Assembly (NCBI RefSeq): GCF_036373705.1
Contig: NC_089869.1
Span: 9,423,176 to 9,487,175, forward strand
Source: Amia ocellicauda
Taxonomy: Eukaryota; Chordata; Actinopteri; Amiiformes; Amiidae
DNA length: 64,000 nt
Direction: 5' to 3'
The position numbers were made by a program, and so were the translations under genes. Positions within the stretch are counted from its first letter, which is position 1, and each line of letters opens with the position of its first letter. Shown here piece by piece: positions 1 through 15,600 of this stretch. The notes under the pieces were generated by a model. The model was not told where the DNA came from. It worked only from the letters and a program-made list of their open reading frames with translations, and did no database searches.

Positions 1-203
1 AAGAGCAGGAATACCTTCACATTGACTTGGCCAAACCTGTAGGAAGAGGCATACCACAAAATCAACCAGGAATCTGTTCTTACCCCTTTTCCTTTGCTGG
101 CCACTTAGTGCCGCCACTGTGACACAATGTCCGTTTGTGCGGTGCGGTGATCAGTGGCAGGGAGAGAGCTGGCTGTGACCCGGCCTTGTTTTCTCTGCCG
201 CAG

Positions 204-2683
<2,480 letters not shown>

Positions 2684-5180
2684 TCCCTCAACCTCCCTCC
2701 GCTGTGGACTAACTGCACTGGAGAGGAGCTCAGGTGTGCCGCCGCAGGAACTCATATCAGACTGAGATCACCTTCCATCCTATCATGGCTCCACCTCCCC
2801 TCCTATTCTTAAAAATAACAATAACTCAATCTCACCACGCAAAACCGACCCGGGATTAAACTGTAGTGATCTAAAAAAAAAAATATTTAACCCCCCTACT
2901 GTTCGCTACAGCGGTTTCAATTACATACTTCCAGTTCTTCCTGTCATATTTAACATCTTTATGATTTATTCATGTATCATTTTATAGTAAAAGGTTTAAA
3001 TGCTTTTGGTATTGATTGTGTGCCCTTTGACCCCTCCCAAAATAATTATATTAAAAAAAAAAAAAAAGTGCTTTGATATCGCTGAAAAAAGAAAACGTGG
3101 TCGTTCCTATTCACTCTTTTCTCTGCAGGGGGGAGTGGGGAACACCAGGCGGCCACCCCTTGAGACCTTAGTAAAGAAATCAAGAGTGTGAGAGCAGACA
3201 ACTTCAAAACTGTGTCAGGATGATAACAAAGGAAATAAAGAAAATACAGATGATGCTTAATCAGCTGTGCCACCATTTTGTGGAAATGGAGCTCTTGATT
3301 TTCTAGACTCGCTGCTTGCCCCCACACTCCCACAGCACAGACACACATTCCACTCCCACAGTGACACCCCCCACAAAGCACTGACACAACTGAACTACCC
3401 ACTTGCAACGAGACACACGTAGCTGCTACAAAACGCACATTGTGTCCTTGTGACGCAAGGGAATACTAGTGAAACAGAAACCAATGTTGTGATAGCGACA
3501 CATCCACATGGATGGGCTGTTCACTGGGCCATGAATGGGAAACACTTCGGGGCTTAATACATATTGATCTCAGATGCTCACTTAATTTTCCCCTGCAGTT
3601 GCTTTCCAGTGAATTCAGCCCACGGTTAAAACGTTTTTAGGTTTTGCCAGGGATAACACAGTCGGGGATTTCCATGGTGTGGCCCCAAAAGAATCGGGCA
3701 ATAGCTACACAAAATGCAATGCCTGTTAGAGGTATGAAAACATTTTAAAACAATATACACAATTGTCTCCGGCCCCCAGAGCTCCAGAAGCAGGTTAACA
3801 TCTTGAAACGGGACCTGAGGGATGGGATTAGGAGATGCAGGAGATGGGGCTGTAATCTCCTCCACCCACATGTGGGAGACAACAGACCTTTCTAATATCG
3901 GGAGACAAAAGAAAGGAGGCAAAATGGATCACATTCTTAAAGTGGCAGAATTCTGTTCGATGGCCCACTTCAGCCCAGAGTTAAGTGGGTGGCTGACCAA
4001 CACGAATTCCAGCTTTGATAGATCGGAGCAGGCAGACGCAGTATCCCTGTCCCCCAGAAAAGCATCTTCAATTCGACTTGATAAGCTGGTCTCTCCCCAG
4101 TTCCTTTCCAGCCCTTTGTCACGGTGTGGTTGTTTTTTTGTTTTTTTTTCCATGCAGGGGATTGCCTTACCATCCCCAAGAGCGTAACCCGAGCCCTGCC
4201 CGTTTCTCAGTGAACTATTGTACCGTGCAGCGCCCCGCAACAAACCTGCCCGTCCACACAAAGGCCCCGCCGTGTGCGCCTTCATCTTCATTACTGAACT
4301 CTTCAGCGTTTCCAAGAAGGCCTGCAACAATGGCTACCAGCACACTAGCTTGGATTTCTAAAAGGCACATTAATAAACCAGCATTGTACATTATATCGCC
4401 CGCTTCACAAGAGTCAGGGTGACAATACAATACAAATACAACACAAGCTGTATATGGGGCCCGAGACATTAGCATGAAAAGGCCTTGCGCTACAATGGCT
4501 TTCTTTTACAGGACCGGCTTCTGGAGGAGAAATGTCTCCATTGACTAAAACTCACTGAGGAACCTGGTAAGCCAATCCAATTAAACCCTTTCAAGGCACC
4601 TCCTTCCACTGTAATTAGTTTTTATATATATATATATATAAAGAATATATATTTTCAAAGCTAATGTACCCAAAACGGTATACTTCTCCTTTCTAAAGTT
4701 TGAACCCGTCTTTAAGTTTTACACATTTGACAGAAGTTAAAGAAAAATTCTGAGGAACACCTAAATATTTGCACCCTAAAGTTAATTGGTTTTTAATTTA
4801 GAACTCAAAATGCATAGTAGTGACACCATAAAACGGCCTAAAATACACTTATTCATGCTGACCAGGTCCCTAAATTGTCTTTATCGCTCCTTTCTATACA
4901 TCTTAAGACTTCAAGAGCAGACTGGCTGAACAATCATGCAAAAACATTTTTTTTGACTGCAACAATCTAAAAGAAAATGCTACAACTCTACAATTTCTCT
5001 GCACCCTAATGTGTTTTAGAACATACTTAAATGTAGCAAATAAACAATCTCCCAAGGGCTGCTTAGGAAGAAAGTGAAGCGGCGTATCCCTGTCCACACT
5101 AGAGGGAGCCCCAGTGCAGCCGCCTGTGGAAACCTGGGAGTCTCACTGCAGAGTATAGTATACAGAGTCTATGGGGAATA
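2684..5180. other. 3' UTR and intergenic DNA downstream of sh2d4b
   Basis: The first several hundred bases are probably the sh2d4b 3' UTR. A-rich stretches lie at 2872-2886 and 3052-3067, and an AATAAA occurs near 3233. The rest, up to the first transposon, is AT-rich sequence with a short (TA)n run near 4624-4641. No ORF resembling a known protein was found on either strand. Confidence 0.5.
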
Positions 5181-6400
5181 CACTCACCTAAAGGATTATT
5201 AGGAACACCTGTTCAATTTCTCATTAATGCAATTATCTAACCAACCAATCACATGGCAGTTGCTTCAATGCATTGAGGGGTGTGGTCCTGGTCAAGACAA
5301 TCTCCTGAACTCCAAACTGAATGTCTGAATGGGAAAGAAAGGTGATTTAAGCAATTTTGGGCGTGGCATGGTTGTTGGTGCCAGACGGGCCGGTCTGAGT
5401 ATTTCACAATCTGCTCAGTTACTGGGATTTTCACGCACAACCATTTCTAGGTTTACAAAGAATGGTGTGAAAAGGGAAAAACATCCAGTATGCGCCAGTC
5501 CTGTGGGCGAAAATGCCTTGTTGATGCTAGAGGTCAGAGGAGAATGGGCCGACTGATTCAAGCTGATAGAAGAGCAACTTTGACTGAAATAACCACTCGT
5601 TACAACCGAGGTATGCAGCAAAGCATTTGTGAAGCCACAACACGTACAACCTTGAGGCGGATGGGCTACAACAGCAGAAGACCCCACCGGGTACCACTCA
5701 TCTCCACTACAAATAGGAAAAAGAGGCTACAATTTGCACAAGCTCACCAAAATTGGACAGTTGAAGACTGGAAAAATGTTGCCTGGTCTGATGAGTCTCG
5801 ATTTCTGTTGAGACATTCAGATGGTAGAGTCAGAATTTGGCGTAAACAGAATGAGAACATGGATCCATCATGCCTTGTTACCACTGTGCAGGCTGGTGGT
5901 GGTGGTGTAATGGTGTGGGGGATGTTTTCTTGGCACACTTTAGGCCCCTTAGTGCCAATTGGGCATCGTTTAAATGCCACGGCCTACCTGAGCATTGTTT
6001 CTGACCATGTCCATCCCTTTATGACCACCATGTACCCATCCTCTGATGGCTACTTCCAGCAGGATAATGCACCATGTCACAAAGGTCCAATCATTTCAAA
6101 TTGGTTTCTTGAACATGACAATGAGTTCACTGTACTAAACTGGCCCCCACAGTCACCAGATCTCAACCCAATAGAGCATCTTTGGGATGTGGTGGAACGG
6201 GAGCTTCGTACCCTGGATGTGCATCCCACAAATCTCCATCAACTGCAAGATGCTATCCTATCAATATGGACCAACATTTCTAAAGAATGCTTTCAGCACC
6301 TTGTTGAATCAATGCCACGTAGAATTAAGGCAGTTCTGAAGGCGAAAGGGGGTCAAACACAGTATTAGTATGGTGTTCCTAATAATCCTTTAGGAGAGTG
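5181..6400 (+). mobile_element. Tc1/mariner element, copy 1 (non-autonomous by frameshift)
   Basis: A 1220-bp element bounded by TA dinucleotides (5179-5180 and 6401-6402), the expected Tc1/mariner target duplication. The terminal inverted repeats are about 29 bp, start CACTCACCTAAAGG at the left and end in the complement at the right, with one mismatch (CACTCTCC on the right end). It is nearly identical to the copy at 7063-8283 and in the same orientation. It is one base shorter because of a single deleted base in the transposase gene. Confidence 0.95.
5329..6368 (+). pseudogene. Tc1/mariner transposase, frameshifted
   Basis: Starts MGKKGDLSNF and follows the intact sister copy to about residue 40, the end of the first helix-turn-helix. 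There a single G is missing near 5450 (copy 2 has GTAGGGTTT, this copy CTAGGTTT), and the frame ends in a stop. The downstream frame, open from 5490 to 6368, still encodes the catalytic core: WSDES, FQQDNAPCHK and SPDLNPIEHLW. The loss of frame looks recent because the rest is hardly decayed. Confidence 0.93.
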
Positions 6401-6402
6401 TA

Positions 6403-7060
6403 TATTGCAGTGAATCACTGAAGTAATTAATGTGAGCCCCATGCAAAGTACTTATATTACAAGACATTTGTATAAACAGGTGTTGTTTTATTGTATACAA
6501 ATCTATTGCTAGTTTTAACACATTATTTACAAAACAAAGTAAAGCATTACAATAGAAAAATACATTTATAAATCTTCTAACATTATAAAAAAATGATATT
6601 CCTCCGCAGCCACGATAGGTCGTGGAGGAAGAGCGTCTGTATGGAAGCTAGGGGAAGGAAGTGAAATAAATGTGCTCAGACTGGGGTCCAGCTCGGTGAA
6701 AGCTCACCCAGCCTCCCCGTACTGGACTTTGTGCGGATGTCTGCCCAGCTTTTGTGATGCACACCTTCCCGATTCGTTGGACTGTTTTAACACGTTCAAG
6801 CAGTTTACGGTTTTAAAAGTCAGGCAAACCTGCTGGAACAAAGTTACAATAACCTATTCTACTGAACTGACACTAACGCAATGTAGGTTTATACACATGA
6901 CTGCCATACTGAGGAGCCTAGTTTAAAATGCACTGCTTTGAACAGACTGGCAGCTGGGTGTGCGCTTTAATTAGCAATTAAAAAGACATACATGCATCAG
7001 CCTTTATTAATCAATTTCTGGATAAAGACCTCCATGAGATATTTGCCACAGTTATATATA
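6403..7060. other. Spacer between the two transposon copies
   Basis: About 660 bp of AT-rich unique-looking sequence with no recognisable gene. It ends in a short TATATATA run into which copy 2 inserted. Confidence 0.5.
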
Positions 7061-7062
7061 TA

Positions 7063-8283
7063 CACTCACCTAAAGGATTATTAGGAACACCTGCTCAATT
7101 TCTCATTAATGCAATTATCTAACCAACCAATCACATGGCAGTTGCTTCAATGCATTTAGGGGTGTGGTCCTGGTCAAGACAATCTCCTGAACTCCAAACT
7201 GAATGTCTGAATGGGAAAGAAAGGTGATTTAAGCAATTTTGAGCGTGGCATGGTTGTTGGTGCCAGACGGGCCGGTCTGAGTATTTCACAATCTGCTCAG
7301 TTACTGGGATTTTCACGCACAACCATTTGTAGGGTTTACAAAGAATGGTGTGAAAAGGGAAAAACATCCAGTATGCGGCAGTCCTGTGGGCGAAAATGCC
7401 TTGTTGATGCTAGAGGTCAGAGGAGAATGGGCCGACTGATTCAAGCTGATAGAAGAGCAATTTTGACCGAAATAACCATTCGTTACAACCGAGGTATGCA
7501 GCAAAGCATTTGTGAAGCCACAACACGTACAACCTTGAGGCGGATGGGCTACAACAGCAGAAGACCCCACCGGGTACCACTCATCTCCACTACAAATAGG
7601 AAAAAGAGGCTACAATTTGCACAAGCTCACCAAAATTGGACAGTTGAAGACTGGAAAAATGTTGCCTGGTCTGATGAGTCTCGATTTCTGTTGAGACATT
7701 CAGATGGTAGAGTCAGAATTTGGCGTAAACAGAATGAGAACATGGATCCATCATGCCTTGTTACCACTGTGCAGGCTGGTGGTGGTGGTGTAATGGTGTG
7801 GGGGATGTTTTCTTGGCACACTTTAGGCCCCTTAGTGCCAATTGGGCATCGTTTAAGTGCCACGGCCTACCTGAGCATTGTTTCTGACCATGTCCATCCC
7901 TTTATGACCACCATGTACCCATCCTCAGATGGCTACTTCCAGCAGGATAATGCACCATGTCACAAAGGTCGAATCATTTCAAATTGGTTTCTTGAACATG
8001 AAAATGAGTTCACTGTACTAAACTGGCCCCCACAGTCACCAGATCTCAACCCAATAGAGCATCTTTGGGATGTGGTGGAACGGGAGCTTCGTGCCCTGGA
8101 TGTGCATCCCACAAATCTCCATCAACTGCAAGATGCTATCCTATCAATATGGGCCAACATTTCTAAAGAATGCTTTCAGCACCTTGTTGAATCAATGCCA
8201 CGTAGAATTAAGGCAGTTCTGAAGGCGAAAGGGGGTCAAACACAGTATTAGTATGGTGTTCCTAATAATCCTTTAGGTGAGTG
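7063..8283 (+). mobile_element. Tc1/mariner element, copy 2 (intact, DD36E type)
   Basis: A 1221-bp element flanked by TA on both sides (7061-7062 and 8284-8285). Its terminal inverted repeats match over 29 bp (both ends CACTCACCTAAAGGATTATT inwards). It carries an uninterrupted transposase gene. Everything needed in cis and trans for an autonomous Tc1-like element seems present. It sits in the sh2d4b-tspan14 intergenic region, 660 bp after the broken copy. Confidence 0.96.
7211..8251 (+). CDS. Tc1/mariner transposase, 346 aa, intact
   Basis: Catalyses cut-and-paste transposition at TA sites. Order of parts: an N-terminal paired-type helix-turn-helix DNA-binding region (residues about 7-120, with SISQSAQLLGFSRTTICRVY as the first HTH and ATTRTTLRRMGY in the second), a basic segment around RRPHR and NRKKRL, then the RNase-H-like DDE core. 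Catalytic residues by position: D155 (WSDES), D246 (FQQDNAP) and E283 (PDLNPIEHLW). The interval D246-E283 holds 36 residues, not the 34 of classical Tc1, which matches the DD36E ('Incomer') group reported in fishes, frogs and other vertebrates. Length is normal for the family. The ATG is chosen because it opens the conserved MGKKGDLSNF start. Confidence 0.95.
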   Translation: MGKKGDLSNFERGMVVGARRAGLSISQSAQLLGFSRTTICRVYKEWCEKGKTSSMRQSCGRKCLVDARGQRRMGRLIQADRRAILTEITIRYNRGMQQSICEATTRTTLRRMGYNSRRPHRVPLISTTNRKKRLQFAQAHQNWTVEDWKNVAWSDESRFLLRHSDGRVRIWRKQNENMDPSCLVTTVQAGGGGVMVWGMFSWHTLGPLVPIGHRLSATAYLSIVSDHVHPFMTTMYPSSDGYFQQDNAPCHKGRIISNWFLEHENEFTVLNWPPQSPDLNPIEHLWDVVERELRALDVHPTNLHQLQDAILSIWANISKECFQHLVESMPRRIKAVLKAKGGQTQY

Positions 8284-8285
8284 TA

Positions 8286-9635
8286 TATATATATATATAT
8301 AAAATCTGTATGACAAATTCAAAATGAAATGCTACAGCAACCACAGACTGGAATGGTTTAAGAGACTTGGTAAAGAACAGGCGCACGTCTATAAAGACTA
8401 ATACTTTTCTTCCTCTCGGACACTGAGCTTGCGATGCAGGGCTCAGACTTGGTCAAGACTCCTTATTGAATACAGTGCAGCCCTGGAGATGGGCACATGT
8501 GGGAAAGATAACACTGCTGTGATATGAAGAGGCACTTTAGACAGAGGTGTATGAATCTCATATCCTCAACCTGAAGCTTCTTAAGTTTGTGCAAGTTTAA
8601 GACACTTGTGCAGCTGCTAAAGTGCCGCTATGAATTGAAAGAAATGACATGCGGAACAGCCCCACTCTGCAGCGAACTCATTGTGTACAAGTAACGGGTT
8701 TGGCAGCTCAGGGAGGCAGCAGGAACATCCTCATTAAATGTTTTACACTCAACCCCAGGTGGAATATCCCAGACAGCAAACAATTACTGCAAAGGCTGAT
8801 CTGGATCATTAGTGTGGCGGAAAAAAAGACAAACTTCCCCCGAATACGACCTTTGGGGCTCATTGGAGGAGGGATAAACCCAACCTGGTCCCAAGTGTCG
8901 GTTGGGCTTTCAGGACCAGGGATTGGAGAGGTGGTGAAAGATCGGACAAACACCGCTTGGGTTCAGTGATAGGACAGTAACGGGAAGGTCACCATTTGCC
9001 CTCCTAACTTTAATTCATATAACCCAACACACACATGTGGCATTTTCTATGTGTTCTCCACTGCACTGGAAAAAAAGTCATGGAGTATAGGCTTAAAAAC
9101 CAGAGCAGAAACATGAATAAGGCAGATTATGCTTTAAGTTTGACCCCCCCCCTTGAACAAGAACTCAGGCTGGATCTGGGAAGAATGATTTCAAATTGTG
9201 GTGCTTTTTTTTCTTGGGCTGGGAGAAGTCAAGTGTAAGAAACGAGGGAAGAAAGACACCCATTAGATCGAACACGCTGTGAAAGCTTTCAACATTACTG
9301 ACAAATCTATATATTAAACATGGAAATCAGCTGCTCCCCAGTGGAGAGCGAATCTCATTTGCTTTGTGAAGGCGGCTGCTCAGAAAGCGGAGCCGCGGCA
9401 GGTCTGGGGTGTGAGAGCGGCTGTCAGGGCCCTCTGCACTCCCTCGGCTCGTCACACAAAAGGAGCAATAACTTTGGTATCTTCCAGAGACGGTTGCAAA
9501 GTGGCACATCTCGGTCACAAAGCTCGAGTCCTGCCAGGCCCCCTCAACTGGGTTCCGAATGGCAGCAGCGGTGTAGTCTCTCATTGCTGTCCGTAAACCA
9601 GCTGTGGGCGGCGGCTCCCGGAGACCGCCGGACCT
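8286..9635. other. Intergenic DNA and probable tspan14 3' UTR
   Basis: Follows a short (TA)n run at 8284-8301. The part next to 9636 should be the tspan14 3' UTR (minus strand). No conserved coding sequence is visible, and the short open frames here show no recognisable motif. Confidence 0.45.
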
Positions 9636-12600
9636 TCAGTAAGAATAGCTGGATCTCACCGCCTCGATGTCACTGATCAGTGTCCGAGCCAGGAAAATCC
9701 CCAGCATCTAGGAGGAGAGAAGGAACAGGACTTCATTGTCACAATCAGACAAGAGGCTGAGTGTGTGTAGCTGGACAGCAGCCTGCTATGGACAGGAGGG
9801 CAACACAGGAGTGAGATCAGAGAGGTGGGGGGCATCCTTCTATCAGAACAAAATGAAAAGGGATAGTGTTTATAAGCCCTTGTGTATAAGAGCCTGCGTG
9901 AGAGCAGAGTGGGGGACAGAAGCTCTACTGAAGCACAGCGGAGCCTGAGGGGGCCGCGGTCGCCCGCACCTGTAGCAGGGAGATGACGATGAAGACCCCC
10001 GCCACGATGTAGATATTCCGGGGTAACCACTCCTCCAGCGCCGGGATGCAGCCCTTGACGTAGATGAAATTATTCCAAGTGCTCTGAGAAAGGATGGAAC
10101 AGCCTTCAACACCAGGAAAGGAGGCCTACGCACCTTGCTACCCTGCAATTCTCAGCATCGACTCTGAAAACATCACCCGAGTCTCTGCCCAAGTTCTGTG
10201 TGGAATACCAAAGAGCAGCACAGGCCCTCAGTACCATCACACAGAGTAACCCCATTCCACATACTCACATCTACTTGAACCACTAAAAGCATCACTGAAC
10301 ATTTCTAAATGACGCTTTTGCCCAGTACCGTCACTGCAAACGGAGAACTGACTGAGCAATCCACTAGGGCTTACCTTCTTGCTCCTGACGTCATAGCCAC
10401 ACTGCGTGTTCACGACCACATCCTGTGGAAACAAACGGTTCCAGAGAGGGTCATATAGGCTGATGGCTGAAGCACAATAACGAATGAAAGCGACTAAGAA
10501 CAGAGCATTCCGAACCTCAAAGTTTGATATCTAAATTGCCACCTCATATATAATAATGATTCACACAACCTACAGGGGAACAGATGGAAATAGGAAACAT
10601 GCACATAGCCTTGGAACATGACTGGATACTAGAGGGAGGAAGAGAAATATACAAGCGTCTATATACAAGATCAGATAAGATCATATTCCACTTAGTGTGG
10701 CAACAGTGGAATTGAGGTCCTGACTAAATAGTGTAAGATTCACTGTGTCGAAACCTGCCACACACTTTAAAATATCCATAACTTTTTTTTTCATTTTTTA
10801 AAAGTATGTAATTCATTGTGTGTAAAATATGCTGGACAAAAATTGATTCTAAATTAAAAAAATATAGCAGCACACAGGGGCAGAGAGCATCGGCCAGCGG
10901 GCGCTACTCACAGCAGGATCGATGAGGCAGCAGGAGAAGGGCACGCCGCACCTCTCCCGGCTGGGGTTCAGATCGGTGCAGTTGAAATACACATTGAGGT
11001 CCCAGTCGTCCGGGGTCTGGGCCCCGCAGCAGCTGTTCTGTGGGGACAGAGAGGGACAGAGACGGAGGAGTCACTTTCTGCACAGACACTGCGTGTGAGG
11101 GTGGCAGATCTGGTTATCCATCGTTGGGTCACTGGCATCTGCAGAGTGGCAGGGCTGTCTACTGAGATGGTTCAGCTTAGTGTCTCCAGGGGGACTTCAT
11201 TCAAATGGATTTATATCAGCTTTGTATATGCTAAACATTTGAATCCGGGCAACATAATAATCAAATGAATCCTTTTAGATTTTTTTTGTTGCCGTTAGCT
11301 TGTTACCAAAGAGTGTCCATCGTTTTCTACAGTAGACACCCAATAGTCATTGAAGAGGTGCTGCTACTGGAAATGTCTTTGTCCTAACAAGAAAACTAAG
11401 TCAGGCTGTCCTGTGCGGTGTGCTGTAAATCCCCTCCCTTCCGTGACTCAGCACAAGAACGGGTTGACACATACACAGCACGACCTCTGTGGAAAACGGC
11501 AGCAGGCGAAAGGGCACGGTCCGCCAGCCCTGGATCTCAGAGCCAGAAGAGAACAGTGACTCGCTGCGTTAGGATTTCAGAGAATGACACAGGCCTGTTA
11601 CCACAGTGGCCAAATTCTACAGTGACCCAGATAAACACCATGAGCATCAACCACGATCCCCGCAAAGCCCACACTGGTACTGGTTTGTGGTCTGGCCAGT
11701 GGGCGGCGCCTCCCTCACCAGCTTCTGCAGGGAGTCGATGAGGTTCTGCAGGTCGATGTCCTCCCTGTAGCCCCGCAGGTTGGTGAGGAAGAAGTCGCTG
11801 ATCCAGTCTCTCAGCGGGTCCTGGAACACAAAGGCCAGCACCGCCGCCGTCAGCTCCAGGAAGAAGATGAAGCCGATCAGACCGGAGAACTGGAGGGGGG
11901 GAGAGAAGACGACACTCTCTTAATGCACAAAGAAAGCGTGGAGGCAATAGGATTCTTACAGCAGAGACAGGATCTTCTGTACAAACTGCAATCTCACTGT
12001 TGAGATGGCAGTTTTTGTCCTTATTAATGCTTAGCTGAACAATGTAAAAGGGGGGGATATACATAGATTGTGGAGCGTAAGCACAAAAACAAAGCTGACT
12101 ACGTAATTTCGTTTACATGCAATCCTTAGTGATTGAAGTGATAGGAATCAAGTACATTCCAAGCTCTTTCCACAGATGGAAAAGTTATTAAGACTCCAAG
12201 CTATAAAGAAACGCATTACGAGTCTCTTCCCTGTCAACACCGTTTAAAACAATTAAAACAACCTTGCAGTTTCATTGCCCCTCCTGCCCCTACAATGAAG
12301 AGCTACAAGGAATATATTCACTAGTAAGAACCAGTGCTTATGCTTTTTGTAAACCCAAAAAGAAATGAAGATTACACGTGCGCTCCAATTGATTCTTGTT
12401 GGATAAGTGCTTTAAAATGGTTTACATTTTGAGGCTATTTACTGCGTCTGTATGATCACAATGCATGGAAACACTCAGAATACGCCGAAGTGTGATTGTT
12501 GCCATTCTGATTAGATTAAGAATGTATAGCTACTAAAATAGAATTAATAGAATAGTATAATAAAATACAGCCAAATACCTTCTCACAAAATGAAATGTTT

Positions 12601-15600
12601 GCTTGTCCCATTGCGAATATTAACTAACAATCGTGTTTCCAAACATCTGTTGTACCATATTGTATTTATTTATTTATTTTGAAAATATTTTCATTTTGAA
12701 ATTACTTAATGGTTCCTTAAATTTACTTGGTGCACAGACCATTAAGAACAGAAAAAAATATATGTAAGACTGGTAAAGCATCTGTAAGAGAGACAAAAGA
12801 AATATCTGTTCATTTATTTTACCATTAACAATACTTTCAAGTACTGTACTGCCTGGAGGTAAGAAAAAAACATTTTACTACTTAATACTAAACATGTTCC
12901 CTCAAATTACCATGGTGGCCCAATTGCAGATTTTAAATTTACACAAGGCAATCATTTTCCACATAATTTAAAACACTATTTAAAAATGCTGGTTTACCAT
13001 CAAAGGTTATATGATAATTTCACTCTCAGGGTTAGAGCCATTTGCTACAGCAGCTTTTCCTTTGTACAAGAATGGGTAAAAGATTATTTTTGCAATTGAA
13101 CTCCTAGGACATGTCATGCCAGCATAGTTAATGGCCTGTATGCTTGTAACCATATCTAAAATCAACTTCACTGCTGCAACAGGTGGCGACACCTGAAGTG
13201 AGAAAACATCCCAAAGTGACAGTACACAGGAGGACGAGGCATATCTATGAAGTACTTGCTTTGCTAATGGCATAAAACATGGAAAATACTGTTTTATTGT
13301 TTAAAGTATTTTACATTTTCAAATAAAAACATTTCAATTTTTAATACTTATTTATAAAACATGGAAAACCTCCACAGAAGGATTTATTTGATACATTAAA
13401 AAAAGGGTTCCCAATGTCTGGGGATGGAAGGCCAATGTCTGCAGGTTGCATGGGATGGGGGGGCCGCAGAAGAAAATTAACCACGGATCATACTTTTATT
13501 TATTTTTTTATTTCCTATACATTTCAGTTAGAGAACTTTTATCAACTTTAATTGTTGTTTTATTATTTACCCCCAAATTACATTTGCCATTTGTAACAGA
13601 AAATGTTCAGAAAGTGTAAAAATATAGTAAAGGTTCAGAACAGCCTGGGTTGATGGTTGACTTTGGAGGGCCGCATCAAACATCCTCAAGGGCCGCACTT
13701 AGGGACCCCTGCATTAAAACATGATGCATTGCTTCCTTATTAGGAAATACAATGATGGTGAATGCTTGCTCCACACCTCCCAGTGGAGGTTTACGAAGAC
13801 GCAAGACCCTAACGCAGTCGGGTCACCCTGTACGACCGTGGCCCGTGGCCTTCGCTTAGCGTGAAAGCACAGGATTATCCCAGCATATGAGCAGGACATA
13901 CTGTGCTTTAAAAGAGTTAGGTAGGAAATATCAGGGTACAAAAAGTCAGTCAAAACAGATCTAGCAAAGAGTATTCCCTTAGGCCATTCTCATACCTGAA
14001 AATAAAATCTTCCTATTCAACAGGATTACTATTGGAATGACAATGCATTTCATTTAAAGAAATGGAGGATCGCAATGTATGATCTTTCTATTAATGTATT
14101 GTTTGTTTAATCAGACCATATAATGGAAAGTAAGTTTGGCTCATTGACATGTAATAAAGTGACTCCACCTCTTCCCTGTTTGTTCAGAGCAACATTGATT
14201 GTGCAATTTACCACACAACTGAGCTCAATTCTGAGGTCTTGAAATCTTGGCTAAGAAAGTTCTTCAAAATGAAGCTGCAAACTTAAGTTTCAACACCACC
14301 AAAGTGGAACATCATGAATCCCCATTTTTCATGAGTTTCACAAATCTATCATCAAAAGCTAGAGAAAATAGAAGTTCAATAGGGTGTATAAATAGGGCCC
14401 TGTGCTTTGCGTGAATTAGTTTTTTTAAACTGGCTCCGCCATGCAAAGCTCTGCGTTTTCCATAACTGTGTAAACATTGGTATCTACTTCAGAATAAACT
14501 GACTGTATACATTTCAAGATAAGAGGTTAAGCAGACTAAATTGTCCAGTTGTTAATGTAAAGGTCATGGGATCATGAGGCTCTCTGCTTAAGCCCTGCTT
14601 TTACCACTTCCTCGCAGTGAATTACCGCGAGCATTAAGCTCCTTACTTGGGATGCAGCCTACAGTAAGTCCCTCTCCGCTGTCTCAGACAATAGCTCCCG
14701 GCACCTAGAAGTCATCTGGATAAGAGCCTTTAAAACAACTAATTACGGACAATATAAAATGAAGATGGGTCATGCTTTCCTAATAGAATAGAATAGCCAA
14801 CACACAAAGGAGGGGGTGGTATTGCACTGATGTCAGTTCGGCAGGGATTTCTTTCTGGTTCAGTTCGGCAGAATCAGCAGCAGTCCGGCTTAGGACAATA
14901 ACATCCCGTCTCTATTACCGGGGGATTTCATTGCTATGGGTTATTTGATTCGTTTTTTTTCACGCCGAGTTCTATTCCTATCAAATTTCCCTCAGGGAGC
15001 GCTTCTGATGAAGTGAGCTAATTGCTTTTCCTGCACCTCACAATAGAAAACTACACGTACACCGAGATTCGGAAGAGCTTTCGGTGGGGGAAAAAAAAAA
15101 AAAAAAAAAAAATCACGCTAGTGCTTTATGCAGTATATTTGTGTTCCTCATAACAGCTCTTGCAACCGTTTCTTTTTTTGGGTTGCCGATGGTCCGGTTG
15201 GTACGGTGTTGCACTGGAAACACCCGACACCTGAACAGTCCAGCATTGCCAACTCCACCGATGCCAACCCACATTTTTGCACTTCCCACCAACAATTAGG
15301 GCTCTCAGCGCTAACGATTAAAAATAATAATTGCTACAGCAGAATCACTAAGCTTAAAAACAATCTCAAACAATGATACAAAGCGCATTCCTCTGGGACA
15401 ATATCTTCCTTATGGGTCCCAATATCAGAATAAGGCTGACAGTTATATGACAAGGTGCAAGGAAGGAAACTGAAACGTTACTGCAAGTGTAAAAAATAAA
15501 ACTCAATCATCAGTTTTGGAGGATGTCAGATATTGGTATTACAAAATTGCAAAGGCCACTGGGGTTGGAGTAAAGGAGTACTTACAAACTTGAGCAGGCA

